Of a stretch of DNA of 64,000 nucleotides, positions 22,853-34,999 are shown one piece after another. The DNA is taken from contig NC_056753.1 of the NCBI RefSeq assembly GCF_018687715.1, forward strand, positions 11,765,001-11,829,000, read 5' to 3'. The notes under the pieces were generated by a model. The model saw only the letters and a list, made by a program, of their open reading frames with translations. It did no database searches and was not told the DNA's origin. Position 1 is the stretch's first letter; the number at the start of each line of letters is the position of its first letter. A program made the position numbers and the translations under genes. This DNA comes from Carya illinoinensis (taxonomy: Eukaryota; Streptophyta; Magnoliopsida; Fagales; Juglandaceae).

Positions 22853-23399
22853 TGTGATGTCCCCAAATTTCACTTGGGATCGGACGAACATTTGAAATGT
22901 CGAGACATGAAACATAATGTTATCTACCCTATTTCATGATATATAAGATGCAATGTTCGTAATATGCATATAGCAATATACAATATTCGTAGCGGATAAT
23001 TTTATTTTTCTTTAGCAATATTATACATCAAACTAAAAATATATCAAATACTCGAAACATACTTACATAATGACATACTAAACAACTTATAGCGCAATGC
23101 TATTTCAAAATGGTTGTGATTAAAAGAGTAATAGAGATTCAACTCCATAAGTACAAGTAGTAACCTAAGTTAACTACTATGCTATCATCGATGTCATACC
23201 ATCGCTTAGTCGACCGTATCTAATTGGTCAATTCTTGGTTCCTTTTTAGGTCCTATAACAAGATCTACCACTTAGGGAGAATTGGTAATTGGAATTACCA
23301 CAGTGAAATTACAAATATCAGCAACTTAACAGAAAACCTCCACATTAGTTAATGATGCATGCATTGCAAAAAAAAAAAAAAAATGAATGTATAATCACA

Positions 23400-23690
23400 A
23401 TCATAAGTAAGCATTGCATAACTTGACATAAAGCATATCATAACTTCACATGACATAAGATAACTTCACATATGACATAACATAACTTCACATAAAGCAT
23501 AACATAACTTCATATATGACATTATAATTTCACATATGACATAGCATAACTAACATAAAATATAACATAACTTGATATAAAGCTAGCATAATTTCACATA
23601 TGACATAACATAACTTCACATATGATATAGCATAACTTCAAATATGACATAATATAATTGAACAATAACTAAACTGCATGAAGACGTACA
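23400..23690 (+). repeat. Degenerate ATAACTTCACATATGACATA array in the H LTR
   Basis: About 290 bp of 20-30-bp units such as CATAACTTCACATATGACAT with variable spacers (AAAGCATAACATAACTTCAC). It corresponds in position to the AACATGAAC array of the first H copy but has a different unit sequence. The copia element inserted at its right edge. Confidence 0.8.
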
Positions 23691-23693
23691 TGA

Positions 23694-23903
23694 TGTTAGC
23701 GTGATATGCTCTGTGTTTCCTTATTTAGCTTTAGACACTTGTATATATTTATTTACGTAGAATCTGTACAGAGGGCTAGTTTCCATACATAGACAGATTT
23801 TATTTACTGTAATCCAGGCTTAATTCTAGCCGTGTATCTTGCACTTTGGTGCCTTTATAATGATAAGAAATCCTCACAATGAGGTATTCAAGCCAATTTG
23901 ACA
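23694..23903 (+). repeat. 5' LTR of the copia element
   Basis: Runs from TGTTAGCGTGATATGCTCTG to CAATTTGACA. It matches the 3' LTR at 28427-28636 in length and at 207 of 210 positions. Confidence 0.96.
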
Positions 23904-23916
23904 TGGTATCAAGAGC
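23904..23916 (+). promoter_or_regulatory. Primer-binding site of the copia element
   Basis: TGGTATCAAGAGC directly follows the 5' LTR. It resembles the complement of the initiator tRNA-Met 3' end (usual form TGGTATCAGAGC) with one extra A, and is expected to prime minus-strand synthesis. Confidence 0.85.
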
Positions 23917-23964
23917 AGGTTATTAGTCTTACATTTTTTTTCTTTCGGGCTTTTCCTTTTGGCA

Positions 23965-24064
23965 TTATCGGCGGCATCTGTGCTGTCTTTGGCTGCTGTT
24001 CTGGTGATTTGGTCCTATCGGCAGCATCTGTGCTGTCTTTGGTTGCTGTTCTAGTGATTCGGTT
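23965..24064 (+). repeat. 50-bp tandem duplication in the copia leader
   Basis: The phrase CGGC(G/A)GCATCTGTGCTGTC starts at 23969 and again at 24019. The two 50-bp copies differ at a few sites. It lies in the untranslated leader upstream of the gag ATG at 24404. Confidence 0.85.
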
Positions 24065-24403
24065 CTCTCTGGGTGTTTTTTCGGTGCAGTCTGGTTGTGG
24101 GTTCAGTGTTTTTTCTGTGGCTCTCGGCTTCCTGTTGTGTGGGTCTTGTTCCATGCTCCTGGTCGGCACTTTCTGTGCCCTTTTTCGTTGCTGTTCTGTG
24201 CATTTCTGTTGCCTTTTTTAGTCTCTTTTATTTTCGGCTTTGTGGGTTGGTGTCGGCAGCAGATTCTTGAATTTTTTTGGTCTCGGCAGCACTTATTTCT
24301 GCAGCTTTCGGCAGCTCCTTTATTTCTTTTGGATTGTCAGCAATTTTTTGGTTGGTCAGGTACTATTTTTAATTCGTCGTGCACTTATTTTTTTACGGGT
24401 CTC

Positions 24404-27400
24404 ATGTCTTCCGAGTCTTTTACCGTGAAATTTACGGGTAAAAATTATTCTACATGGGAATTTCAATTTTGTTTATTTGTTATGGGAAAGGAGTTATGGG
24501 ATCATATTGATGGGAGTAATCCGGCTCCTACTGAGCTTCCTAAATTAGCTCAGTGGCAGATCAAAGATGCTAGGGTGATGACATGGATTTTAGCATCGGT
24601 TGATCCTCTGATTGTTCTTAATTTGAGACCTTATAAAACTGCTAAATCTATGTGGGACTATTTGAAAAAGGTGTATAATCAGGACCATACTGCTCGACGG
24701 TCTCAGTTAGAGTATGAAATTGCTAGTTACACTCAGGGCAATCTCTCCATTCAAGATTATTTTTCTGGATTTAATAATCTTTGGGGAGAATTTACTGACA
24801 TAATTTATGCCAAGGTACCAGAAGAGTCTCTCTCTGTTGTGCAGGAAGTTCATGCGCAAAGCAAGCGCGATCAATTTTTAATGAAGTTACGTCCTGAATT
24901 CGAGGTCACTCGCTCTAATTTGATGAATTGTGCTCCTGTGCCGTCTTTGGATATTTGTTTTGGGGAATTACTTCGTGAGGAGTAGCGTCTTGCCACCCAG
25001 GCTACTTATCAGCATGACACAATGATACCCACTACTGTTGCTTATGCTGCTCATGGAAAAGGCAAGGGACGAGACATGCGGACAGTTCAATGTTTCAGTT
25101 GCAAAGAATACGGACATATTGCTAATAATTGTGCACGGAAATCTTGCAACTATTATAAGAAGCCTGGGCATATTATCAAAAATTGTCCTACACGTCCCCA
25201 AAATCGCCAGACTCATGCTTATCAGGCTATGGTGGGTTCCCCTTCTGCTACTCCCGTTCATGACTCATCTACTCTTACTACTGAGAAGGTTCAGCAGATG
25301 ATTCTTTTAGCTTTTTCAGCCTTAGGGCTGCAAGGTAACGGTTCCCTTTCTCCCTCATGGCTTGTTGATTCGGGTGCATCTAATCACATGACTAGTTCTT
25401 CTGATACACTTAGCAATATTCGGCCTTATACTGGATCGACACACATTCAGATTGCTAACGGTAGTCAGTTACCTATTCATGCTATTGGGGATATGGATTC
25501 CACTGTGAGAGATGTTTTTGTCTCTCCTCAGCTTTCTACTAGTCTTATTTCAGTGGGTCAACTAGTTGATAACAACTGTGATGTTCGTTTTTCTCGTGAT
25601 GGTTGTCTTGTACAGGATCAGGTGTCGGGCAAGATACTAGCGAGGGAGCCTAAAGTTGGACGTTTATTTCCTTTACATTTTTCCATTCCTGATGTCATTT
25701 CATTTGCTTGTAACACTGTGAACAATAAGTGTGAAGTATGGCACAAACGGTTAGGTCATCCTAATTCCGTTATTTTATCTCATGTCATAAACTCTGGTTT
25801 GTTGGGCAATAAAGATCAATTTTCTTCTCTCTTTTGATTGTTCCACGTGTAAATTAGGCAAAAGTAAGTCTCTTGCTTTTCCTTCTCATAGTACTCCTGC
25901 TGAACGTTGTTTTGATTTGATTCATAGTGATGTGTGGGGCATTTCTCCTGTTATCTCTCATGCAAATTATAAATTCTTTGTTACGTTCATTGATGATTAT
26001 ACGAAGTATACTTGGATTTATTTTCTTCGCTTAAAATCTGAGGTCTTCTCTGTCTTTCAACAATTTACTGCTTATGTTGAAACTCAATTTTCTTCTGGCA
26101 TTAAAATTTTGCGGTCTGATTCAGGTGGTGAGTACATGTCTCGTGAGTTTCATGATTTTCTTAATCAAAAAGGCATTGTTTCTCAACGTTCTTGTCCGTA
26201 TACACCTCAACAAAATGGTGTTGCTGAACGGAAAAATAGACATTTGTTGGATGTTGTTCGTACGTTACTACTCCAATCCTCTGTTCCCCCTCAATTCTGG
26301 GTCGAAGCCTTATCTACGGCAGTTTATTTAATTAATAGATTGCCATCCAGTGTTTTGAATTTTGAAAGTCCTTATTTTCGTTTGTATCATCGACATCCTA
26401 CCTATCTTGATATGCATACTTTTGGTTGTCTGCTTTGTCCATTTGCCTTCTCATGAACGACATAAGTTATCTGCTCAATCTGTTCGATGCGCTTTTATGG
26501 GTTATAGTGCTTCTCACAAAGGCTATGTTTGCTTTGATTCATGCTCTAACAGATTTCGTATTTCTCGTCATGTTGTGTTCTTTGAGAATCAGTCCTTCTT
26601 TCCTTCTTCTGTTAAGTCTTTACCTGAGATACATGCTTTGCCTAATTTTGATGACCCGGTTTCTTTTCCTGATCGTTTCAAATCTGGACTTGTATATGAA
26701 AGACGATGTCCTCCTTTGCCCCTTCCTGAGCCTGGTCCGCCATCTGAGCCTGTTCAGCATGCATCCTCTACGGGTGATCTGCCTCCTACCATAGTTCCTC
26801 TTCGTTTGACCAGAGTATCTCGCCCACCCAACCAGTATGGTTTCTCTCATACCACTCTTTATGCTATTTTGTCCTCCATTCCCATCCCGTCAGGTTACTC
26901 TGAGGCAGCTAAACATGATTGTTGGCTGGCGGCGATGGCTGAGGAACTCCAGGCTCTTCAGGATAATCATACATGGGATGTTGTTCCTTGTCCTGCTCAG
27001 GTGAAAGCCATTAGTTGTAAATGGGTTTATTCCATCAAGCTGCGTTCTGATGGGACTCTGGATTGGTATAAGGCCCAGTTGGTTACACTTGGTAATCGGC
27101 AGGAATATGGGGTGGACTACGAGGAGACTTTTGCTCTGATTGCCAAGATGACTACAATTCGGACTATTCTCTCGGTTACTGCCTCTCAAGGCTGGCCTCT
27201 TCATCAGATGGATGTCAAAAATGCTTTTCTTCATGGTGATCTCAAAGAAGAAATCTACATGACCCTTCCTGCTGGTTTGTCCTCATCTTCCTCCTTAAAT
27301 GTCTGTAAATTGAAAAGATCGTTGTATGGGCTGAAACAGGCTCCCTGAGCGTGGTTTGATAAATTTCGCTCTACTTTGCTTCAGTTTTCTTTTAAGCAGA

Positions 27401-28419
27401 GTGCCTATGATTCTTCTTTATTTTTCTGCAAGACCTCTCTTGGCATTGTTCTTCTTTTGGTTTATGTTGATGATATTGTTATTACTGGGATGGACTCTGC
27501 TCTGATCACCCGATTGCAGCATCATCTCCAAGCATCCTTTCATATAAAGGATCTTGGTCCTCTTACTTACTTCTTGGGATTGGAAGTCCATACTGATCCT
27601 TCTGGCATTTTTTTGAATCAGCATAAATACACTCAGGATCTGATTACTTTGGCTGGTCTTCAGGATACTTCTTCTGTGGATACTCCTCTGGAAGTAAATA
27701 CGAAGTATTGTCGGGAAGAGGGTGATCTACTCTCTGACCCCACCCTATATCGACAGTTAGTGGGGAGTCTGAATTATTTGACTATTACTCGCCCTGATAT
27801 TTCCTTTGTTGTTCAGCAGGTGAGTCAGTTCATGCAGGCTCCACGTCATCTCCACTTGGCTGCTGTTCGTCGTATTATTCGATATCTTCGAGGTTCCCCT
27901 AGTCGTGGCTTGTTCTTTCCTACTGGCACTCCTTTTCGTCTTGTGGCTTACAGTGATGCTGATTGGGCAGGTTGTCCTGATACGCGCTGATCTGTTACAG
28001 GTTGGTGCATGTTTCTTGGTGACTCCTTACTCTCTTGGAAGAGTAAGAAATAGGATCGTGTCTCCAAATCCTCTACTGAGTCTGAATACCGTGCAATGTC
28101 CGCTGCTTATTCTGAGATTCTCTGGCTTCGGGGTCTTCTTGCTGAAATTGGTTGTGTTCAGTCCTCTCCTACCCCTCTCCATGCTGACAACATCAGTGCC
28201 ATTCAGATTGCTGCCAATCCTGTGTTTCATGAACATACCAAACATATTGAGGTGGATTGTCATTTCATTCGGGAAATCTTGGACTCTCGTATAATTACAC
28301 TTCCTCATGTTTCTACTAATCTCCAGATCGCCGATGTGTTTACAAAGGCCATGACACGACAACGTCATCAGTTTCTTGTCAGCAAATTGATGCTTCTTGA
28401 CCGCCCAACATCAATTTGA
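24404..28419 (+). pseudogene. Copia gag-pol polyprotein, broken by four stops and two frameshifts
   Basis: The start at 24404 (MSSESF) begins the gag domain (KNYSTWEFQF, MWDYLKKVYN). Then come two zinc knuckles (CFSCKEYGHIANNC; CNYYKKPGHIIKNC), protease (WLVDSGASNHM), GAG-pre-integrase (WHKRLGHPN), integrase (HSDVWGISP, LRSDSGGEY, YTPQQNGVAERKNR), RT ([39 protein letters not shown]) and RNase H (AYSDADWAG, STESEYRAM, FTKAM). Stops: TAG 24983-24985, TGA 27346-27348, TGA 27988-27990, TAG 28051-28053, all explained by C-to-T in CAG or CGA. Frameshifts near 25829-25838 and 26425-26435 each fit loss of one dinucleotide unit. Catalytic motifs are otherwise preserved. Confidence 0.95.
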
Positions 28420-28426
28420 GGGGGGA
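28415..28426 (+). promoter_or_regulatory. Polypurine tract of the copia element
   Basis: TTGAGGGGGGAT immediately precedes the 3' LTR and overlaps the end of the coding frame. It is the expected primer for plus-strand DNA. Confidence 0.85.
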
Positions 28427-28636
28427 TGTTAGCGTGATATGCTCTATGTTTCCTTATTTAGCTTTAGACACTTGTATATATTTATTTACGTAGAATCTGT
28501 ACGGAGGGCTAGTTTCCATACATAGACAGATTTTATTTACTGTAATCCAGGCTTAATTCTAGCCGTGTATCTTGCACTTTGGTACCTTTATAATGATAAG
28601 AAATCCTCACAATGAGGTATTCAAGCCAATTTGACA
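28427..28636 (+). repeat. 3' LTR of the copia element
   Basis: Same termini and length as the 5' LTR. The three differences are transitions in CTCTGTG/CTCTATG, TACAGAGG/TACGGAGG and TTGGTGCC/TTGGTACC. Confidence 0.96.
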
Positions 28637-28754
28637 CATGAGACAAACATTTCATAACTTGACATGGTATATAATAAACAATATTTCGTAACATGACATA
28701 TTTGTAATAGTAAACATTGTTTGACATGACATATATGTAACAAATGACATACTT

Positions 28755-30722
28755 TTTTCTATAAGTAAAATATTATATATATTAGAAGAAGTAACCAAGT
28801 ACACACTAAATGTATACAAGAAAACACTCAACCCATATTAAAGAGCCTCTGATGACTCAAAAAAACTCATGAAAAACAACCCAAAATACACTAATTCCAA
28901 AATGCCCAAAAAAATTACACTGAACCCCAACCCCTTGTTTCTAGTAGAACTAATACCCAGCCCCAGCCTCAATCTCTTGTGTTTCTCGTCTTCACATTGC
29001 CCTCCCTTTAAACTTTCCTCTAATTGATTTACCTCCCTTAGCGTTGTAGTTGATTGTCTAAAAAAGACACTGTAATTTCTTGTTCTTCTTGAAACTTTTG
29101 GTTTCAAGCGCATGACTTGTCTCGATCACGGTGATTAATTCTTTGAACTTGTCTTCACATCCTCCATGTGAAATCTCCATGAAAGGCAGAATCTCGTTAA
29201 CTTTAGGTAGAATCCAATTTGCTATCGAAGTCAGAGAGATCAAAGGAGCAACATTATCCAACTACATTCATGATTTTAGAATTTCCTCCATGCAAGGCAC
29301 CGACAACAAGTCCCGTATCTCCTTATCAACTCCATTGTTTCTTTCCATCCCCATTAGAGCTTTTAGGGTGACAAGAAGTCCCTTCACCTTTGTCGACCCT
29401 ATACGTGCAAGAAAGCTATCACTGCCTTCAGCTCGACAAGTTGGGTTTTCATATCCTTTAAATAATTTTGCATCACTTTAAGTTGGTTCTAAGCTTGCGT
29501 GATCTGCAGATCACTTTTACCGTTCCCTTCACTCTAAACCACCGAAGCATGACCCATCTTCAAAGTTGCTGTATATGATCGCCTTGCCACCGTGGATGTG
29601 CTTGGGTCTTTATGATTTATCTCCAAATTGATGTTCTCATTCTTCTTTTGCTTTTCTTTCCATGGCCCCTCATCAAATAGCAAATCCATAACTCTGCGTA
29701 ATTCAACAGCAAACTTCTCCCAACCCTATCCTTTATACCCTTCAGGAATTACTACAACACCCAGCTGATCTCCTCCACCATATTCGGTGACAATTAGATA
29801 CTCACCATGCTTCTTGGAGCATCGTTGAGTCATAAACTTTATGTTACCCTTATGCAAGTGTTTTGTAAAATTTGAATTTCTTCCCACCTTTAATACTACT
29901 CCCACTGTAGATACTAGTCATTCTATACCACTATGACCCATCACTACATATCTCCAAACCCTTATGCTCCTTTCCACTATTTTAATGAAGACCTCCAAGT
30001 TTCTAGCAAAAACTCAAAAGCCTTTGATTCCACCCAAAAATCCGACCCAAACTGATTCAACTTCAAATGCAGGAGCTTTCCAAGCTAAATGGCTTCATTC
30101 TGTCAAAATAGGCTTTGGGAATAGTGATTGCGAAACACAAACCAATCACCGGAAGGAAACAATGACTGCAAAATACAAATTGTGATTGCAAAATGCCCTT
30201 CAAGAGGTTGCCGATGTCCATCAATAAGTTCTGTGGAAGCCAACAGTGTCGCTGCTCCTGAAAAATCTCGGAAAAGGAAGCCCAACCCAATAAAAAACCC
30301 AATCACCGAAGATAGGCCAAGGTTGGAGGCTAGTGAAGAGGTCGTCGGGACATGTTGTACCTTTCTGTGAGATAAAGTAGACAAATGTCGGTGGCTCCAT
30401 TGTGAACGCTGGTGGGAAACACAAGCAGAGACGAAGCAAAAAACCCAGGTTGTAGGAATGATATCCAGCGTTGGATACCCTTTAGTGACGTCACCGGTGT
30501 CCGTTAGTCCTAACTATGTCGGACATGAATTAGCACTAGCTGGACAGGTGGCGGTGTTGGCTCCTCTCTCTCTCTCTCTCTCCGTCTCTCCGGACGTGTA
30601 TTAGCACTAGTCGGATAGGTGGCAGCGGTGGATCCTCTAGGGCTCTCTCTCTCTCTCTCTCTCTCTAAGAAGCTCTCTCTACCCCAGGTAGTGTGTTATA
30701 TTCTCAAGTTTTAATAACATAC
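28755..30722 (-). mobile_element. LINE-derived element carrying ORF1 but no EN-RT
   Basis: A 1.97-kb minus-strand insertion flanked by the 9-bp TSD GACATACTT (28746-28754 and 30723-30731). The poly-T at its left edge is the poly-A tail of a minus-strand LINE. The adjacent minus-strand sequence (TGTATACATTTAGTGTGTAC, then ATTTTACTTATAG before the tail) resembles plant L1 3' ends. Inside, minus-strand translation shows the ORF1 pattern YGGGDQLGVVVIPEGYKG and GWEKFAVELRRVMDL at about 29835-29690, like LINE ORF1 at 17.3 kb. (CT)n tracts at about 30561-30583 and 30643-30666 are GA-rich leader on the minus strand. ORF1 is broken. No endonuclease or RT motif occurs, so it needed another LINE for mobility. 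Confidence 0.75.
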
Positions 30723-33502
30723 GACATACTTAACATGATATATTTGTAATGTATAGCAATGCGTGATAGAATATCTTATATGACAAATGAATATGTAATG
30801 AATTGGCATAACACATGCTAATATACATATATATATACTGTAGTTCTTTTACTCATCATACGTACACATTAAATTGATAGTAAGTTAAAAATTAACTTAC
30901 CTTAATTTTTGTATTTTGTATAAAAATTCAAACTTGATCACGAGAAACTATAAATAGTGATTCTAAAGGTTATAACTTAACTACTAACAATTACAAACAT
31001 GAAAAAATATTAACTCATTTTACCCTCTACATGTAGAAAAATGACAATTTTACCATAACTTAACGATTTTGCATCATAACTTTAAAAATCACTAAAATTT
31101 ACATATCTTATAGAAATTTTATCCTAAATTCAAATATCAATTCAGAAAAATTTAAAACTAAACATAACCATGAAAACTCTATAAGGGCTTAAATATGTAT
31201 ATGCTTTTTTCCTTAATTTTTGTTGCAATTCTTCTAATTTCAAAACTCATGATGAAATCAAAATTTTGCAACAAAGATCTTCCTATCCTAAGTTTTAAAA
31301 CATACTTAAAACATCCACTAAAATAAGCTAGTCATCAACACCAAACTTTTTGGAAAAATGATATAAACTTTTTAACTAAAAATGCAACCCCTTGAATCAT
31401 ATAGTTTGATCTATTTCAAAGCATATCTAAGAACTTCAAAAAATCTAAATCTTACTTCTAACATATTCATAACATATTCCTAAGAGCTACCATATTTGGA
31501 ATAATCAAACAAAAGTCATCACAATCACTAAAATCATATTTAAATTTTTTGGTTTCTTTCTAAGTTTGTTTCTAACTTTGTTTTGATCAACCACTTAATC
31601 CATGATTTATAAATATATGATTTTCAAACCAAAACATCATGTGATTTAAAAATGTGTCTTAAAATAAATCTAAGCCTCAAACTCAACATCACATGATTAA
31701 AAATAAACCAAAATATAAATTTAGCCAAGAAAATCAACGTCTATTCTTTGCATAGAATTTCATATATTTGAAACTAACGTCTATTATCTTCAAACTACCA
31801 TTCTAACATGTATATAAGAGGTTTAGGATCCTACAATAAAATTATCAAAGCCATTGGAATAAGTTTAAACCACTAAAAATATAAACTTTCTTAGAATAGC
31901 AATTGTTTCTCCTCTTCTAAGTTTATAGATCTAAGAAAATCTTTCATCAAAACTTTTAATTATACAATAAATCCTCAACCAATAATCAATTACACGTTAA
32001 AAATAATATAAAATTTTTGGACCAAGATTTTTCCATCAGCTTGGTCAAAAACTCTAAAATATAACATGCTCTCCAATTTATCGCCAAAATGTAATTTTTG
32101 GGATTTAAACAATATTTGACCGATTAAATGATTTTCAATTAGAACAAATATGGTATCTATGTAAACTAGACTAAAAAAAGAAAAATTTTCATGAAGGAAA
32201 TTTTGTAAAAAAACACTTACAAAAAGCTTCAAATTAAGCGCACAAGAGAGCTCAAAAAAGCTGTCCAAAAGTATATTTTGTGCTCTTAAAAGAAAATGTG
32301 AAGGGGAGATGATTTGCGTGGGAAGTAGATTTGAGGGCTTCTTATACAAATTATGGAATAAAGAAGGCTGAAATGAAACTTGAGTGTTAGTCTTTTTTAT
32401 CCAATACAATATATAAAAATCATTCCAAAATATTTTCTTTAGATGGAGTGTAGAATTGAAAGAGTGGGGTAACTCTTTAGCTTTTTACTTTAAGTACCCT
32501 CTAGGCCATCTTGAGTAAATCTATTAAGCCATGTGGGGGGTGAAATTGCTTAGTGAAGAAGCAATGTTGAGACGGCCAAATTCATGGGCCTTAATGTGCT
32601 TAAACCAAATAGACCTAAATTTTGGGTTTTAAGAGAGTTTAGATTGCAATTAAGCCCAAATTTAATTTCTCTTGGCCCAATTAATTATCCAAGATTAACA
32701 AGGTTGGATTATGATATTCTAACATAAATTTGAAAAATTAATAGCATGTAGAAGTAATTTAATCAAATGATTAAACACAATGCTAGAAACCGATTTAGTT
32801 AGGTTTTGGAGATTGACTTTATAGTTTGGATACAACCGTTTTAGATATCGGTTTTAACTATACTTTTGAGTTCTTAATTGGATTCCAAGCATATAGGATT
32901 TTATTAGGGTGTAAATCCTCTTTGATTTGGAACAGTTTAATTGGTCGAATGGAATAGGGTTTTGCTGAGGTAACATAATCTCATACCTTGATAACTTCAA
33001 ATCCATCAAATGTTCCTTACGGTGCTAAATGTCTAATACTATTATTTATGTGTGCCTAAGATCTTGCCAAGTATCCAAATAAAATTTCTCTAACCTAATT
33101 TGGACATTTCCACACTGTGATTTTGAAAACACTGCACTTGGTACAGTTATTGAGGTTACGATTCACTCCGAAAATGTGCATATTAAATTTGGTACTGAAA
33201 AATCCTAAATATTCATATTAACTTACAGTGAAAATTGTTTACCCAAATTCAACCTTGAAGTACTCTTAAAAATAATTTTACAGTTTCGAACAGGGGTAGA
33301 CCACAAGAAGACTTAAAATTTTCAACAAAATATCTCATCTTATCTCATCTATACTGCGTAACCAAATGTAAAACTTATGGAATCAGTTGATTCGTTAAGT
33401 TTTCATGAGGTTCCTAAAGCCTATAAAAATTTCACATAAGTTTTCACGAGATTTCTAAAACTTAAAGAAATTTCACTATTGAATTTATAGCCGGCTATTA
33501 TA
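30723..33502 (-). mobile_element. H LTR (second copy) continued: non-coding AT-rich part
   Basis: Gene-free 2.8 kb that resumes the minus H LTR after the LINE derivative. It aligns with 12240-16252 through landmarks such as TTTACCCTCTACATGTAG, ACCAAGATTTTTCCATCAGC and CACACTGTGATTTTGAAAAC. Small minus-strand frames in it (for example 31990-32409) show no domain and are not called genes. Confidence 0.75.
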
Positions 33503-34999
33503 CAAATTATTTCAAAACAAATAGGATTTACACCTTAGTAAAATTATTTATGGTTGGAATCCAACTTAGAATCCAAAAGCATGGTTGAAATCAAAATCCT
33601 AAACGATTTTATCCAAACCATAAAGTTGACCTCCAAAAACATAACTGAATCGGTTTCTAGCATTGTATTTAATCACTTGATTAAATTACTTTTACATGCT
33701 ATTAATCTTTTAGATTTATGTTAGAACATCATTATCCAACCTCTTTAATCTTGGATAATTGATTGGACTAAGAGAAATTAAATTTGGGTTTGATAGCAAC
33801 CCAAACCCTCTTAAAACTCGAAATTGAGGCCCATTCAGTTTAGGTCTATTAAGGCCTACGAAATTGGTCATCTTAGTATTACTTTTTGGCTAAGGAATAT
33901 CATCCCCCACATGGCTGATCAAATATCTTCAAGAGGGTCTAGAAGGTTCTTGAAGTGAACCTTCTAAGTATGTCATGCTAAGAGGGTCATCTTAGTATGT
34001 CATGCTATGAAATCCTTCTGTCTCAAATATGTCATGTCTTTCGACTTACGTTCTTGTCATGTTACGCTACTTCAGGGCTTCTATTCTTTCGTATTCAAGT
34101 CACGTTCGCCTTGAATACAATATGTGTATTTCGAAAACAATCATGTCTATCATGACCCTAAGTGTTAGGATGAGGTAATATTCTAGTGGAACTCCTTTGT
34201 TCACACTGGAGTGTCTAAATTAGTGTGAAATTTCCTGAGCTGATAGTACAGTGAACAGGTTGCGAATAGGCCTAAGTAACTGGTCACCAGATCACACTAA
34301 ACATTAACGCCGATTGAGTCATATTTCATTTCACGTGTCCATAGCAACTGTGGCACATGTGAACGCACTCATAAATGGTGCATATACTTTTGTTGTAAAA
34401 TAATAATCAGAAGGGACATATGGTTCAAGGGAACTCGTGTAGTACCCACATGGTTACATTTATCAAGTTATCAAACAAGATTTGAAGTTCATATATTTTA
34501 ATTTCACGTAGTTCAAGTTCATGTCATGTTCAAATACATGTATTTCACGTTCACATTCATGTCAAGTCAAGTCTCAAATTAAGTTCATATCATGTCAAAT
34601 CAATTTCAGTTCAAGTTATGTCAATCATGTCATATTATGTCAAGTTATGTTATGCTTACTTGTGATTTTGATTATGCATTCATGCTTTTACTATCATGCT
34701 TATATTATTAACTTGTGTTAAAGTTTTCTTTTAACTTGCTGAGACTATTACAAATCTCACCATTGTAGTCTCAACTACCATTTTACCTCAAATTGTAAAG
34801 CATGTCTCAGGATCTGAAGGCGCACAGACGGTCTGTCAGTTGGGTATGAAGCGCAGCTTATAGCCTTGATGTTCTAATTTATAGATAGTGTTATGACATC
34901 CCTAGATGAGTTGCGCAAGCTCCTCAATGGATAGCCTAGTAATTGCCTTAGTTTACTACCTATACTTAAGGAACCTAATCTCCAACATTCTTATGATTT
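33503..34999 (+). mobile_element. H-family LTR, plus orientation, right part of the interrupted copy
   Basis: Starts with the second CAAAT TSD and resumes the H sequence left off at 22852 (CACCTTAGTAAAA, TGGTTGGAATCCAAC, GAGGCCCATTCAGTTTAGG). An internal deletion near 33960 joins the GGTTCTTGAAG region to ..AGTATGTCATGC. It continues through CGCCTTGAATACAATATG, GTTCACACTGGAGTGTCTAA, a CATGTTCA/CAAGTTCA array (34505-34660) and CTCACCATTGTAGTCTCAAC to about 34999. Non-coding. Confidence 0.75.

Larger units (their letters stand above)
23694..28636 (+). mobile_element. Complete Ty1/copia element, Ale-like, with TSD
   Basis: A 4943-bp element with two 210-bp LTRs, PBS, gag-pol in copia order (protease, integrase, RT, RNase H) and a polypurine tract. 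The 5-bp TSD CATGA stands at 23689-23693 and 28637-28641. Short LTRs, about 5-kb length and a single polyprotein fit the Ale/Retrofit lineage. LTRs differ at three sites, all transitions, so insertion was recent relative to other elements here. The polyprotein has four stops and two frameshifts, so it is not autonomous. Confidence 0.95.
22853..33502 (-). mobile_element. H-family solo LTR, minus orientation, with TSD and two nested elements
   Basis: Left end TGTGATGTCCCC (22853), right end ..CCGGCTATTATA (33502), a mutated form of GGCTGTTACA. CAAAT stands directly outside both ends (22848-22852 and 33503-33507), a 5-bp TSD inside a plus-strand H copy. Subtracting the nested copia element (23694-28636) and LINE derivative (28755-30722) with their TSD copies leaves about 3.7 kb of non-coding LTR. 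It is shorter than the copy at 10074-16252, apparently through loss of the dyad-containing block. No internal domain remains, so this is a solo LTR. Confidence 0.85.

Noticed and set aside
24095..24403. Upstream extension of the copia gag frame
   Set aside because: The frame is open by chance through the T/G-rich leader; the gag domain starts at the Met at 24404, which fits the family.
30063..30439. Minus-strand frames at the 5' end of the LINE derivative as host exons
   Set aside because: They lie inside the TSD-bounded insertion next to its GA-rich leader and show no recognisable domain.
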